Shown: positions 16,346 through 25,420, numbered from the stretch's first letter. The stretch: DNA of 64,000 nucleotides from an uncultured Clostridia bacterium (GCA_934271065.1 CAKQQQ010000002.1:186001-250000); one strand, 5' to 3'. Numbers and translations are program-made. The notes: a model not told the origin generated them from the letters alone.

Positions 16346-17386
16346 TTAGTAAATATACCGCCTTTTTACGCGTTTCAACCGCGTCAGAATTTCGTAGCAT
16401 ATCGTGTTCTCGGCGGCGGCGACGTCTTCTGCAGTTATTTTCAGCCCGTTTTCTTCGCCGATAAACACCGCCCTGTCGCCCGCGGCGACTTTTTCGTCCG
16501 CTTCCGCAAAGCAACAGTCCATACATACGTTGCCGACGATTTTACGCTTCTTGCCGTTTATTATAACTTCGCCGCCCGTGTATCCGCGCGAAACTCCGTC
16601 CGCGTAACCGAGCGATAAAGTCGCTATATAAGTCGATTTACGACATCTATATCTTGAATTATACCCGACCGCTTCGCCCCTTTCGAGCCGTCGCACCCTG
16701 ACTACTTTGCCGTAAAGCGACAGGCAGGGTTTTACGAATTCCGCGCCGTAACCGTACGCGCCCAAGCCAAGCCTTACGCCCGATAACGTAAACCGTCCGT
16801 CTGCCGCCCGCGCCGTAGCCGCCGCGCTTTTATAAATCGTCGGTCGGCTTTTCGTTACCGATAAAAATTCTTCGAGACGGGCAAGACTGTCGCTCTCGTT
16901 CTCCCCGTCGGGGAAGTGCGTATACGCGCCGCAAAAGTCGATTCGTTCGCCGTTTTCCGCTTCTTCGGCAAGCCCGATAAACTCGCGCTCGCCCTTAACG
17001 CCTATTCTGTTCATACCCGTATCGACCGCTATCCTGACCTGCGCCGACCTGCCTTTCGCGGCGGCGATTTCGGAAAGTTCCTTAATCTGCGACTTATCCC
17101 ATACGGATACTATCAGCGAATTTTCGACGGCTTTTTCGGGTTCGTCGTAACCGAGCAGAAACACGGGCTTTGCGGTTACGGCGCGCAACCTTTCGCCTTC
17201 GGCGGCGGTCGCCACCGCAAAAGAATCGAACGCGGCGACGGATTCGGCTATTTTTTCCGCGCCGTGTCCGTACCCGTCGGCTTTTACCACGCCGATCAGT
17301 TCCGCCCCGCCTATACGCCGCTTGAATTTCAGCGCGTTGGCTTTCAGCGTTCTTAAATCCACTACGATTTCGCCCCTTTCGGTCAT
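16346..17386 (-). CDS. alr: Alanine racemase
   Basis: 346 residues, fold-type III PLP enzyme. VVKADGYGHGAE carries the PLP lysine; DTGMNRIGV, GVRLGLGAYGYG and the C-terminal GNVCMDCCF (the usual CMD motif) match Alr. It supplies D-Ala to Ddl and MurF. It is slightly shorter than the usual 360-390 residues. A GGAG site precedes the ATG. Confidence 0.93.
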   Translation of the reverse strand: MTERGEIVVDLRTLKANALKFKRRIGGAELIGVVKADGYGHGAEKIAESVAAFDSFAVATAAEGERLRAVTAKPVFLLGYDEPEKAVENSLIVSVWDKSQIKELSEIAAAKGRSAQVRIAVDTGMNRIGVKGEREFIGLAEEAENGERIDFCGAYTHFPDGENESDSLARLEEFLSVTKSRPTIYKSAAATARAADGRFTLSGVRLGLGAYGYGAEFVKPCLSLYGKVVRVRRLERGEAVGYNSRYRCRKSTYIATLSLGYADGVSRGYTGGEVIINGKKRKIVGNVCMDCCFAEADEKVAAGDRAVFIGEENGLKITAEDVAAAENTICYEILTRLKRVKRRYIY

Positions 17387-17432
17387 AATTTTCGCTCCGT
17401 CTTAACTATTTTATGAAAATCGGGCTCAACAC

Positions 17433-17461
17433 TTTACAAATTCGCGGGTTTAGGCTATAAT
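17433..17461 (+). promoter_or_regulatory. Promoter of the M18 aminopeptidase gene (leaderless)
   Basis: TTTACA (17433-17438), 17-bp spacer, TATAAT (17456-17461). Only nine bases separate the -10 box from ATG 17471, so the expected 5' leader is about three bases, and there is no Shine-Dalgarno. Confidence 0.8.
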
Positions 17462-17470
17462 TCGGGTATT

Positions 17471-18733
17471 ATGATGACTTTATTCGATTTTTTGGAAAAC
17501 TCGAAAACGGCGTACCACGCCGTAGAAAACTCCGCGCGGATTCTTAGCGAAAACGGGTTCGTGCGGCTTGAAGAAAACGAAAAACGGGCGTTGAAAGAAG
17601 ACGGAAAATATTTCGTTACCCGTAACGGCTCGGCTTTAATCGCCTTTACCGTAGGCAAACGACGCGCGTTCAACGTCGTGGCTTCGCACGCCGACAGCCC
17701 CTGCTTCAAAATCAAGGCTTCGCCGTCGATTAGCGCGGATAACCTTGTAAAACTCAACGTCGAACGCTACGGCGGCGGACTTAACTATACGTTTCTCGAC
17801 CGCCCAGTAACGATCGCGGGCAGAGTCGTTCTTACCGACGGAAAAACTTACGAAAGCAAGACTTTTTCGTCCGAAAAAACTTTCGTCGTTCCGTCCGTCG
17901 CGATTCACTTTAACCGCGCCGCGAACGACGGGTTGAAACTCAATCCGCAAACGGATATGTGTCCGCTCGTCTCCGCCTTGGGCGAAAAAGGGCTTGAAAA
18001 GGAACTTGTGGCGTTCGCGGGCGACAAAAAAATCGCCGACGCCGACCTGTTCGTCGTACCCTGCCAGAAACCGTTCAGAGCGGGATATTCCGACGAACTC
18101 TTCTGCTCGCCGAGAATCGACAATTTAACGAGCGCGTACTGCTCGCTGCTCGGTATCATAAACGCGAAGAATAAGGCGATTAACGTATGTTATATAGCCG
18201 ATAACGAAGAAGTCGGCAGCCAGACTCGTCAAGGCGCGGGGTCGGACTTTTTACGCGCCGTTACGGAACGTATAGCCGACGCGCTCGGGTTTGACAAATC
18301 GATCGCTTACGCCGACTCGTTTATGCTTTCGTTCGACAACGCGCACGCCACGCACCCCAACCACCCCGAACTTTCCGATCCGACGAACAAAACCGCGCTC
18401 GGCGGCGGAATGGTAATCAAGCACCACGCCAATTTCAATTACACTTCCGACGCGGTATCGTCGTCGGTACTGAAAGGCGTTTTCGACAAAGCCGACGTAA
18501 AATATCAGGACTTCTATATGCGTTCGGATCTACCCTGCGGCGGAACGCTCGGCGCGATCAGTTCGTCGCAAGTATCGATTCTGAGCGCGGACGTAGGTTT
18601 GCCGCAACTCGCGATGCACTCGGCTTGCGAAACCGCGTGCGTTAAAGACGTGGACGAAGGAATCAAAGCGACCACGGCGTTTTTCTCGACGGCGTTTGCG
18701 TCCGGCGGAGACGGCGTAATAACCGCGGAATAA
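17471..18733 (+). CDS. M18-family aminopeptidase
   Basis: 420 residues of the M18 (aspartyl aminopeptidase/ApeB) family. Metal-site segments: ASHADSPCFKIK (His and Asp), NEEVGSQTRQGA (general-base and metal Glu) and the late SDLPCGGTLG and MHSACETACV (His). The tetrahedral cytosolic enzymes remove N-terminal residues from peptides with two divalent metals. The mRNA appears leaderless; a second ATG follows immediately. A bidirectional terminator separates it from convergent mnmA. Confidence 0.93.
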   Translation: MMTLFDFLENSKTAYHAVENSARILSENGFVRLEENEKRALKEDGKYFVTRNGSALIAFTVGKRRAFNVVASHADSPCFKIKASPSISADNLVKLNVERYGGGLNYTFLDRPVTIAGRVVLTDGKTYESKTFSSEKTFVVPSVAIHFNRAANDGLKLNPQTDMCPLVSALGEKGLEKELVAFAGDKKIADADLFVVPCQKPFRAGYSDELFCSPRIDNLTSAYCSLLGIINAKNKAINVCYIADNEEVGSQTRQGAGSDFLRAVTERIADALGFDKSIAYADSFMLSFDNAHATHPNHPELSDPTNKTALGGGMVIKHHANFNYTSDAVSSSVLKGVFDKADVKYQDFYMRSDLPCGGTLGAISSSQVSILSADVGLPQLAMHSACETACVKDVDEGIKATTAFFSTAFASGGDGVITAE

Positions 18734-18757
18734 AATATTAAATCGAAACGACGAAAA

Positions 18758-18793
18758 ACGGCGGAGAGTTTCTATCCCGAAACTCTCCGCCGT
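18758..18793. terminator. Bidirectional terminator between M18 peptidase and mnmA
   Basis: Perfect 14-bp arms ACGGCGGAGAGTTT / AAACTCTCCGCCGT with an 8-nt loop, A-rich on the left and T-rich on the right, between convergent genes. Confidence 0.85.
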
Positions 18794-18808
18794 ACGTTTA
18801 TTTCAATC

Positions 18809-19894
18809 TTAAAATATCGCCTTTTCTATAACGCCGCCGCCGAGACATTTTTCTTCGTCGTAAAACACGCAATACTGCCCTTCGGTAATAGCGCGTTGCT
18901 TTTCGGCAAATTCGACGGCCGCGCTGCCGTCCGCGTTGACCTTTACGAACACTTTCTGCTCGTCCTGACGGTAACGGAATTTAGCGTAACACTCGAATTC
19001 TTTCGCCGCGGGCGCACTCGGTATAAAATTGATTTCGCCGGTTATAAGCCCGCGCGAATACAGCCTGTCTTCTTCGCCGTGCGCGACGTAAAGAATATTG
19101 TTTTTCATATCCTTTTCGACGACGAACCACCTTCCGCCCGCGTCGCCGACCTGCCCGCCTATGTCAAGACCTTTACGCTGACCTACGGTATAATACATAA
19201 GTCCGCAATGCCTGCCGAGCGTTCTGCCGTCGTACGTCTTTATATCGCCTTCTTTCGCGGGGATATAATTCATCAGAAACTTTCTGAAATTGCGTTCGCC
19301 TATAAAGCATATGCCCGTGCTGTCCTTTTTGGCGGCTGTGGCAAGCCCGTTCTCTTCGGCGATTTTTCTGACCTGCGGTTTGGTAAGGTTTTCAAGCGGG
19401 AATAAAACGTTTGACAGTTGCGATTGAGACAATTGATTCAAAAAATACGTCTGATCTTTGTTTTGGTCTTTCGCTTTCATAAGGTAATGAACGCCGTCTT
19501 CGTGTTTGATTCCGCAATAATGACCGGTAGCGATAAAGTCCGCGCCGAGTTCTTCGGCGTAACGCTTGAACGGACCGAATTTAATCTCGCGGTTGCATAA
19601 CACGTCGGGGTTGGGCGTGCGCCCTTTTTCGTATTCCGACAGAAAGTACCGAAACACCCTGTCGTAATACTCTTTTGCGAAATTCACTCCGTAATACGGA
19701 ATACCTATCGCCGCCGCCACGCGCCTTACGTCCGCGTAATCCGTCTCGGCGGTACAGCAACCGTTTTCGTCGGTCTCTTCCCAGTTGTTCATAAACAAAC
19801 CTATTACGTTATAGCCTTGTTCTTTAAGAAGCAACGCCGCGACCGAACTGTCTACGCCGCCGCTCAACCCGACCACGACCGTTTTTTTACTCAT
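18809..19894 (-). CDS. mnmA: tRNA 2-thiouridylase MnmA
   Basis: About 361 residues. The N-terminal PP-loop is GLSGGVDSSVAALLLK; the first catalytic Cys lies in PDVLCNREIKFG and the second in DSTGICFIGERNFRKFL. It makes s2U34 in tRNA-Lys, -Glu and -Gln with a cysteine desulfurase. ATG 19892-19894 follows GGAGTGGGTT; the longer frame has no ribosome site. Promoter TTGACT, 17 bp, TAAACT lies just upstream on the minus strand (19928-19956). Confidence 0.95.
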   Translation of the reverse strand: MSKKTVVVGLSGGVDSSVAALLLKEQGYNVIGLFMNNWEETDENGCCTAETDYADVRRVAAAIGIPYYGVNFAKEYYDRVFRYFLSEYEKGRTPNPDVLCNREIKFGPFKRYAEELGADFIATGHYCGIKHEDGVHYLMKAKDQNKDQTYFLNQLSQSQLSNVLFPLENLTKPQVRKIAEENGLATAAKKDSTGICFIGERNFRKFLMNYIPAKEGDIKTYDGRTLGRHCGLMYYTVGQRKGLDIGGQVGDAGGRWFVVEKDMKNNILYVAHGEEDRLYSRGLITGEINFIPSAPAAKEFECYAKFRYRQDEQKVFVKVNADGSAAVEFAEKQRAITEGQYCVFYDEEKCLGGGVIEKAIF

Positions 19895-19983
19895 AACCCA
19901 CTCCGATTTTACCGTTCTTGCGAACAGTTTACAATATACGCGCGTTTTAGTCAATTATTTTTAATTAAACTCGTCGTCAACGC

Positions 19984-20012
19984 TTGAAAAATTAAATAAA
20001 AAAATGTATAAT
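19984..20012 (+). promoter_or_regulatory. Promoter of tRNA-Arg(CCG)
   Basis: TTGAAA (19984-19989), 17-bp A/T-rich spacer, TATAAT (20007-20012), eight bases before the tRNA. Confidence 0.85.
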
Positions 20013-21728
20013 AGTCGTGCGTACCCGTAGCGCAATTGGATAGAGTTTCAGATTCCGATTCTGACGGTTGCAGGTTCGAGTCCTGTCGGGTACACCACTT
20101 GCGGCGGGCTGTAATCCCTTTATTACAGCCCGCCTTTTATATTTACGATTACCTTGCCGAACAAAAATAAATGGCGGAAAAGACGCCTTTTCGGTAATTA
20201 GTGATAACGAATGGAATCCCTGAAGAAAAATCGCCCCGCGAGCGTTCGCTCGCGGGGCGATTTTTGGTGCACCTTGGCATTTCAAATCCGAATTATTTTT
20301 GCTGTCCGAGAGTTCGGATAGCATAACCGTTCTCGTTCCGTCTTTATAGTTGAACGTGAACGTAATTTTATCGTCGTAAACGTAAATAGCGTTTATAAAA
20401 CCGTCTATCAGCCGTTGTTTTCCTTCTTTCGTCGAAATATCGAGTTTGCCGAACTTTTCTATGCCGAAACGAATTTGTTCTTTCGTTAAGAACGGCTTTT
20501 TGATTTTCTCCTGCAAAATCGTAATTTCGAGTTCTTTCTTTTCCTTTTCGAGCGCGGCGAATCTCTCTTTCGTCGTATCGAAAATAATTCCTTGTTCTAT
20601 GGCTTGCATTATGTTTGCAAGCCGTTTTTCTACGTCTGCAAGTTGCGCTTTCAGTTTCGGTATTCTCGGATTTTCTTCTCCTTGCAACGCATAAATTCTA
20701 TCGGTAAGATAATCCTTGATTTCATCGTTTTTCAGAATATCGAGCGCGGCTTTTACCGCCAAATCTTCAATCCATTCTTTTCGAACGGGCTTTTTGTCGC
20801 AAATATGTACCTTTTTCGTGTTAGCGCATTTATAATAGCGATACACTCTCGAAGTTCCCGTCCCGCTTTCGCCGACCATATGCGCGCCGCATTTGCCGCA
20901 AAAAAGTTTCAACGTTAAAAGGTATTCGTCTTCGGCTTTCTTGCGAGCCGGAGAGCGTTTATTTTTTGCAAGAATCTCCTGCACCCGATTAAATAATTCT
21001 TCCGAAATAATAGCGGGAATTCCGTTCGGCACTACGGTTTTCTGAAATTTGTATTCGCCTATGTATCTGCGATTAGAAAGCATTCTCTGCACGATATTTA
21101 TCGTCATTTTGCCGTTGCGATACGTTCTGATATTGTGTTCGTTGAGGTAATCAACGATTTCTTTGATTTTGTAACCGTCGGAATACATTTCGAAAATTTG
21201 TTCGACGATGGGGAAAGTAAGTTCGTCTTTTTCGTAGCAATGCTCGGCGTTGACTTTGTAACCGAAAGTAACTTGTCCGCCGTTGCATATGCCTTTTAAG
21301 ACGTTTTCCGTCATGCCACGGGAAACTTTTTCGGCAAGTTCTGCCGAATAGAACTCCGCCATGCCCTCAAGGACCGATTCGAGGAGAATGCCTTCCGAAC
21401 CTTCGCCGATAGTTTCTTTCGCCGAAATAACTTTTACGCCGTTTTTCTTCAAAAGACTTTTGTAATGAGCGGAATCATAACGGTTTCGGGCAAAGCGGTC
21501 GAGCTTCCACACGATAATGCAATCGAAAGCGTGTTTATAACTGTCCTTGATCATCTTTTGAAATTCGGGACGGTTATCCGTTTTTGCAGACAGCGCGCGG
21601 TCGATATACTGCCCGACAACGTCGATTTCGGCACGCTCGGCAAATTCCATACATTCCCGAAGTTGCCCTTCGATACTCGCTTCCGTCTGATTATCCGAAC
21701 TATATCTCGCGTATATAACTGCTTTCAT
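19992..21728 (-). CDS. Large serine recombinase (resolvase/integrase family)
   Basis: The catalytic N terminus reads AVIYARYSSDNQTEASIEGQ with the nucleophile Ser, then the recombinase domain (GYKVN..., RMLSNRRYIGEYKFQ), a zinc-ribbon (CGKCGAHM...C...C) and a C-terminal coiled coil. Such proteins integrate and excise ICEs, IMEs and phages without high-energy cofactors. ATG 21726-21728 follows GGAGAG. The true domain ends near SDLKC (~20280); the remaining ~90 codons read through the attachment site, a terminator and the antisense of tRNA-Arg(CCG), so the C-terminal tail exists only because of the integration site. Circular and integrated forms would differ at the C terminus. Confidence 0.9.
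   Translation of the reverse strand: MKAVIYARYSSDNQTEASIEGQLRECMEFAERAEIDVVGQYIDRALSAKTDNRPEFQKMIKDSYKHAFDCIIVWKLDRFARNRYDSAHYKSLLKKNGVKVISAKETIGEGSEGILLESVLEGMAEFYSAELAEKVSRGMTENVLKGICNGGQVTFGYKVNAEHCYEKDELTFPIVEQIFEMYSDGYKIKEIVDYLNEHNIRTYRNGKMTINIVQRMLSNRRYIGEYKFQKTVVPNGIPAIISEELFNRVQEILAKNKRSPARKKAEDEYLLTLKLFCGKCGAHMVGESGTGTSRVYRYYKCANTKKVHICDKKPVRKEWIEDLAVKAALDILKNDEIKDYLTDRIYALQGEENPRIPKLKAQLADVEKRLANIMQAIEQGIIFDTTKERFAALEKEKKELEITILQEKIKKPFLTKEQIRFGIEKFGKLDISTKEGKQRLIDGFINAIYVYDDKITFTFNYKDGTRTVMLSELSDSKNNSDLKCQGAPKIAPRANARGAIFLQGFHSLSLITEKASFPPFIFVRQGNRKYKRRAVIKGLQPAASGVPDRTRTCNRQNRNLKLYPIALRVRTTIIHFFI
20021..20097 (+). tRNA. tRNA-Arg (anticodon CCG)
   Basis: Cloverleaf with acceptor GTACCCG / CGGGTAC, D-arm GCGCAATTGGATAGAG, anticodon loop TTCCGAT, T-loop GTTCGAGTC and encoded CCA. 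Confidence 0.95.
20103..20140 (+). terminator. Terminator of tRNA-Arg(CCG)
   Basis: Thirteen-bp arms GGCGGGCTGTAAT / ATTACAGCCCGCC followed by TTTTATATTT. Confidence 0.9.
20226..20265 (-). terminator. Orphaned terminator, probably that of tRNA-Arg(ACG) before insertion
   Basis: Perfect 19-bp palindrome arms (AAAAATCGCCCCGCGAGCG and complement) with two bases between. On the minus strand it directly follows a GGTGCACCA sequence resembling a tRNA 3' end. Its natural partner tRNA-Arg(ACG) now lies 24.4 kb away at the far end of the island. Confidence 0.7.
20261..20273. other. Left attachment site of the island
   Basis: TTTTTGGTGCACC here matches TTCTTGGTGCGCC at 44665-44677 in 11 of 13 positions, same orientation. 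The right copy is the end of tRNA-Arg(ACG). The serine recombinase frame crosses this site. Confidence 0.6.
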
Positions 21729-21764
21729 TATCAACTCTCCTTTGAATTCTTATGGTAAATACGA

Positions 21765-23057
21765 CTAACTTTCCAATATGCTTTCATCTAACAGAAAATC
21801 ATACAAGCCCACGTGATAGATTCCGTTATCGTCAAACCAAGGTTTCATATATGACTTTGTTACTATTATCTTTTTAAAGAAATCTTTAGTTTCTAAAAAA
21901 GGGCGAAGTTCGGTTTTTTCCTTACCATCGGTATTCAACGCTAATGCAGATTGAATATAATACCTTCTCATTCCCTTATTGATAACGAAATCGATTTCAC
22001 ATTGTTTCTGATGGCGTTTTCCATCCTCTCCGACGCTTACGATTTCGACAACACCGACGTCAACGGAAAATCCGCGGGCAAGCAGTTCATTGTAAATAAT
22101 ATTTTCCATTGCGTGCGTTTCTTCTTGCTGTCTAAAATTCAGTCGAGCATTGCGCAAGCCCATATCCGTGCAGTAATACTTAGACGGGTAAAGAAAATAT
22201 TTTTTCCCTTTAACATCATAACGTTTTGCTTGGTTAAATAAAAACGATTCTTCTAAATAGTCCAAATAAGTTGCTATCGTTTGTGAATCAACCTTAATGT
22301 TTTTAGCCGACTTCAAAGCATTTGCTATTTTAGACGAGTTTGTAAGCGAGCCTATCGACGAACACAAATCGTCTGTTAAAAGTTGCAAAACTTCGGGCAA
22401 ATCGATACTGTAACGTTCTTCTATATCCTTGAAATATACTTCTTTGAAAAGGTCAGACAAGTATTTTGCTTTATCCTCTGCCGATTTTCGAAATAAAATC
22501 AGCGGAAGCCCGCCGTACTGAGAATACTCTTCAAAACGCTCTAATTTATCACCGCCCGAATATGCGAAGTATTCCTTGAAAGTAAGCGGATAAACCCTGA
22601 CTTCGTCTCCGCGCCCGCGGAACTCTGTCATAACGTCTTTTGATAGAAGTTTAGAGTTGCTGCCGGTAACGTAAACGTCTACGTTTTGCCTATGAAGTAA
22701 ACCGTTTAATACGCCGTATAACGGAAGCGGCTTGTCGCTTTTAAGTTCTTCTTTTTTAATTGCATATTGGACTTCGTCGATAAACACGTAATATTGCTCG
22801 TTCTCATTAACGATTTTAGAACGGATATATGAGGAAAGTTCTTTCGGCTCACGATATTTCTCGTTTTCGTCCTCATCTAAAGCTATTGCTATTATATTAT
22901 CTTTTTTTACACCGACAGAAATTAAGTAATCGTGATACAGATGAAATAAAAGATAACTTTTACCGCATCTTCTGATACCGGTAATTACTTTTATCATACC
23001 GTTTTCCTTACGGTCAATTAATTTTTGTAAATATCTTTCTCTTGCAATTGCTCCCAT
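21765..23057 (-). CDS. AAA_14/DUF4143 ATPase
   Basis: 430 residues. Walker A is GIRRCGKSYLL and Walker B YVFIDEVQ, followed by VTGSNSKLLS and TFKEYFAYSG, the signature of the AAA_14 domain; the C-terminal half is the DUF4143 restriction-like fold with ENIIYNELLARG and CEIDFVI. These proteins are common and often mobile; function is unclear. ATG 23055-23057 follows GGAGAAGTGCTT. It has its own consensus promoter and is probably separate from the cargo operon. Confidence 0.88.
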   Translation of the reverse strand: MGAIARERYLQKLIDRKENGMIKVITGIRRCGKSYLLFHLYHDYLISVGVKKDNIIAIALDEDENEKYREPKELSSYIRSKIVNENEQYYVFIDEVQYAIKKEELKSDKPLPLYGVLNGLLHRQNVDVYVTGSNSKLLSKDVMTEFRGRGDEVRVYPLTFKEYFAYSGGDKLERFEEYSQYGGLPLILFRKSAEDKAKYLSDLFKEVYFKDIEERYSIDLPEVLQLLTDDLCSSIGSLTNSSKIANALKSAKNIKVDSQTIATYLDYLEESFLFNQAKRYDVKGKKYFLYPSKYYCTDMGLRNARLNFRQQEETHAMENIIYNELLARGFSVDVGVVEIVSVGEDGKRHQKQCEIDFVINKGMRRYYIQSALALNTDGKEKTELRPFLETKDFFKKIIVTKSYMKPWFDDNGIYHVGLYDFLLDESILES

Positions 23058-23108
23058 AAGCACTTCTCCTTTTTGGAAGTTAGTCGTAAAAACAATTTAC
23101 TTTTGATT

Positions 23109-23137
23109 ATTATACCTAAAACAAAAACTTTTGTCAA
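23109..23137 (-). promoter_or_regulatory. Consensus promoter of the AAA_14 gene
   Basis: Minus strand TTGACA (23132-23137), 17-bp spacer, TATAAT (23109-23114). A perfect sigma-A match 52 bp before the ATG. Confidence 0.85.
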
Positions 23138-23196
23138 GCTTAAATGGTTAAACTATTTGTCAAATTTTAAGTTATCGGCATGAAATGTGGCATTTA

Positions 23197-24090
23197 TTAT
23201 TTGACGGTTTTCAACGCAACTTCGACTTCTTCTTTGGCTTTTGCTTGTTCGATAAAGTTATTTACGGTAGAAACTGGAATAGCATAATTCATCGCAAGAG
23301 CATCCTCTCTGCCTAACGTCGCTATACCTATAACTTCGCCGTTACCGTTAAACACGGGTCCGCCGGAATTGCCATGAACAATCGGCGCGGAAAACATAAT
23401 GAATTTGTCGCTACCGATAATACGCTCGCTGTCGCTTACGATTCCGTCAAGAATACAAATCCCTTGCCCCTTACTGTTACCTATGGCGTAAATCTTCTCG
23501 CCCGTTTCCACTTCTTTTGCGCAAAAAACAACGCCGTCAACAGACAGCTCGTCGGAATGCAACAATACCATATCTTTCTTTATATCAGCATAGATAAGGT
23601 CTAATTCGTATACGTTTTGCGACGCGTCCTTACACAAAATTTCATCAGCGGCATACGCAACTCCGCGGTCGCTTTTCTTATCGAATACGACGTGAGCGTT
23701 AGACAATATATAACCGTCGCCGATAATAATTCCCGTTCCACGAGAAGAAACCAATCCGAAATCCGCTTGAATTTCAACCACGAATTTTCTGTTTTTCTTG
23801 AAAATTTCGGTTGCGGAAAGCGGAGCATTATTTGCTTGCGCGGTTTCTTCTTCGCTTGCCAACTTTAAGGCTGCTTCTTTTGCTTGCTTCGCCGCTTGCC
23901 TTGCAGCCTCTTTTTCGGCTTGTTTTTTCAATTTTTCCTGTTGCTTTAAGTATTTGCTTTCGGTCGAAAACACTTCGCCGCAGGCTTCGCAACGGTATGT
24001 ATAGAAAATATTTTCGCCGTCGTTTTTATGTGATATTAGTTTAATTTTATCGCTGCCGCATACGGCGCATTCTTTCGCTTTGTAATCCAT
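23197..24090 (-). CDS. Zinc-ribbon trypsin-like serine protease
   Basis: 297 residues, no signal peptide, so cytosolic. Residues 8-37 form a zinc ribbon (CAVC...CEAC); ~46-85 is a Lys/Ala/Glu-rich helix; ~95-285 is a trypsin/DegP-type protease. The triad is complete: His133 in ILSNAHVV, Asp173 in IKKDMVLLHS, Ser242 in HGNSGGPVF. No PDZ domain. It is the last gene of the cargo run, after the Vps4-like ATPase. In conflict systems such proteases act as effectors or activators; target unknown (inference). ATG is preceded by GGAGATTATA. The same kind of zinc ribbon opens the giant TIR protein, hinting at a shared partner. Confidence 0.88.
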   Translation of the reverse strand: MDYKAKECAVCGSDKIKLISHKNDGENIFYTYRCEACGEVFSTESKYLKQQEKLKKQAEKEAARQAAKQAKEAALKLASEEETAQANNAPLSATEIFKKNRKFVVEIQADFGLVSSRGTGIIIGDGYILSNAHVVFDKKSDRGVAYAADEILCKDASQNVYELDLIYADIKKDMVLLHSDELSVDGVVFCAKEVETGEKIYAIGNSKGQGICILDGIVSDSERIIGSDKFIMFSAPIVHGNSGGPVFNGNGEVIGIATLGREDALAMNYAIPVSTVNNFIEQAKAKEEVEVALKTVK

Positions 24091-24144
24091 TATAATCTCC
24101 GTTTCATTTCAAAATATGTCAATAATCGACTTATATGCGCACTT

Positions 24145-25284
24145 TTAGTCTCCGTTATACGTTCCGTTGCGATACGCCGTGAACTTGTCGATTTCTTTCT
24201 GCGTAATTACGTTGCGAGAGTTTGTAAGAATTTTATTGCAATCTTCTCTCGTGATTTTTTGCGGATTACCCGTAGAAACTTCACGCTTATACGGTTCAAG
24301 TTTTATTCTCTCGCAAATAGCCGTAACGTCTCCGCCGCCGTAACCTTCCAATGCCCACGCGAGTTTGGATAAATCGACTTCTTCGTCGCGCTCGATACCG
24401 TCAAGAACTTTATGAACAAGAAACTCTCGTGCCGCCTGATCGGGAACGCCAACGTAAATTTGCGTATCAAATCTGCCGCCGCGAAGCATTGCGCTGTCTA
24501 ACGCCCAAGGACGGTTAGTGGCGGCGATAAGCAACAACATTTTGTTTGCCGACGGCTTGAAACCGTCAACTTTGGTAAGAAACGTTGCCACGAAACGCGC
24601 CATTTCGGCATCCACTCCGCTTGTTCCGTCTCCGCGCTTACTTGCCACGGAATCGAATTCGTCAAAGAAAATAATCGCCTTATCGTGCTTTTCGGCTTCG
24701 GTAAACAGACTATCAAGTTGCTTACTGCTGTCACCCATATATTTTGAAATAAGGTCTTGACAGTTTACAGCAAAAAACTCCGCGTCAACTTCACCGGCGA
24801 TTGCGCGAGCAATAAAAGTTTTCCCTGTTCCCGGAGGACCGTAAAGCAGAATTTTGCCGCCTGCCTTAATTTTATACTTTTCTGCGAGTTCGGGACGCTG
24901 CATCGGCGATAAAACCTTGAAACGAATTTGTTCTTTCACATCGTCAAGCCCTGCAACGTCGGCAAACGTAATCTTCGTATCGTCGGAAGATTTTTCTTGC
25001 GGCTTGAACACAGGTTTACTTTCCGTGCCGTCCGTTTCGGGAACGGCTTCCGTAACCGTCTTTTTATGTACGCATTCCTTTTTTACGAATTCTACTATTT
25101 TTACGGCGAGTTTATGATATTCCATTTTTACGTCGTAAGAAGTCGCGTGAACGGAAATATCGTTTGCAAGTTCCGCCGCCTTCAAAAAAGCGTCTCTCGC
25201 GGCAGAGATATCCCCTGCGTTGTAGTAATCTTTCGCTTGTTGATAGAAGCTTTTATACGCTTCGATTTTAGGTTGATTATTCAT
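24145..25284 (-). CDS. Vps4-like AAA ATPase with MIT-like N-terminal domain
   Basis: 379 residues. Residues ~1-70 form an antiparallel helical hairpin of MIT/TPR type (AYKSFYQQAKDYYNAGDISA...). After a polar linker comes a single AAA module: DVAGLDDVKEQI, Walker A GPPGTGKT (149-156), pore loop KYMGDSSK (181-188), Walker B IIFFDEFDS (204-212), sensor Asn257, arginine fingers in MLRGGRFD (Arg268, Arg271). The pore loop and GDSSKQLDSLFTEAE match the Vps4/katanin/spastin clade better than FtsH or ClpX. In eukaryotes and archaea Vps4 binds ESCRT-III tails through MIT and pulls filaments apart. Two ESCRT-III-like genes lie in the same operon, which fits. A CGCTTGGCTTG/CAAGCCAAGCG hairpin lies in the 136-bp gap before it. 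Confidence 0.85.
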   Translation of the reverse strand: MNNQPKIEAYKSFYQQAKDYYNAGDISAARDAFLKAAELANDISVHATSYDVKMEYHKLAVKIVEFVKKECVHKKTVTEAVPETDGTESKPVFKPQEKSSDDTKITFADVAGLDDVKEQIRFKVLSPMQRPELAEKYKIKAGGKILLYGPPGTGKTFIARAIAGEVDAEFFAVNCQDLISKYMGDSSKQLDSLFTEAEKHDKAIIFFDEFDSVASKRGDGTSGVDAEMARFVATFLTKVDGFKPSANKMLLLIAATNRPWALDSAMLRGGRFDTQIYVGVPDQAAREFLVHKVLDGIERDEEVDLSKLAWALEGYGGGDVTAICERIKLEPYKREVSTGNPQKITREDCNKILTNSRNVITQKEIDKFTAYRNGTYNGD

Positions 25285-25420
25285 AATATAATTATCAATT
25301 TAAAAATCCAATTCTTACTCTTAATTGGTATTTGCTTGTCATTTGGAATTCTCATTTACAATATAGTCATTTCATCGCCGCTTGGCTTGAAAACTATCAA
25401 GCCAAGCGTAGTAATTCTGA

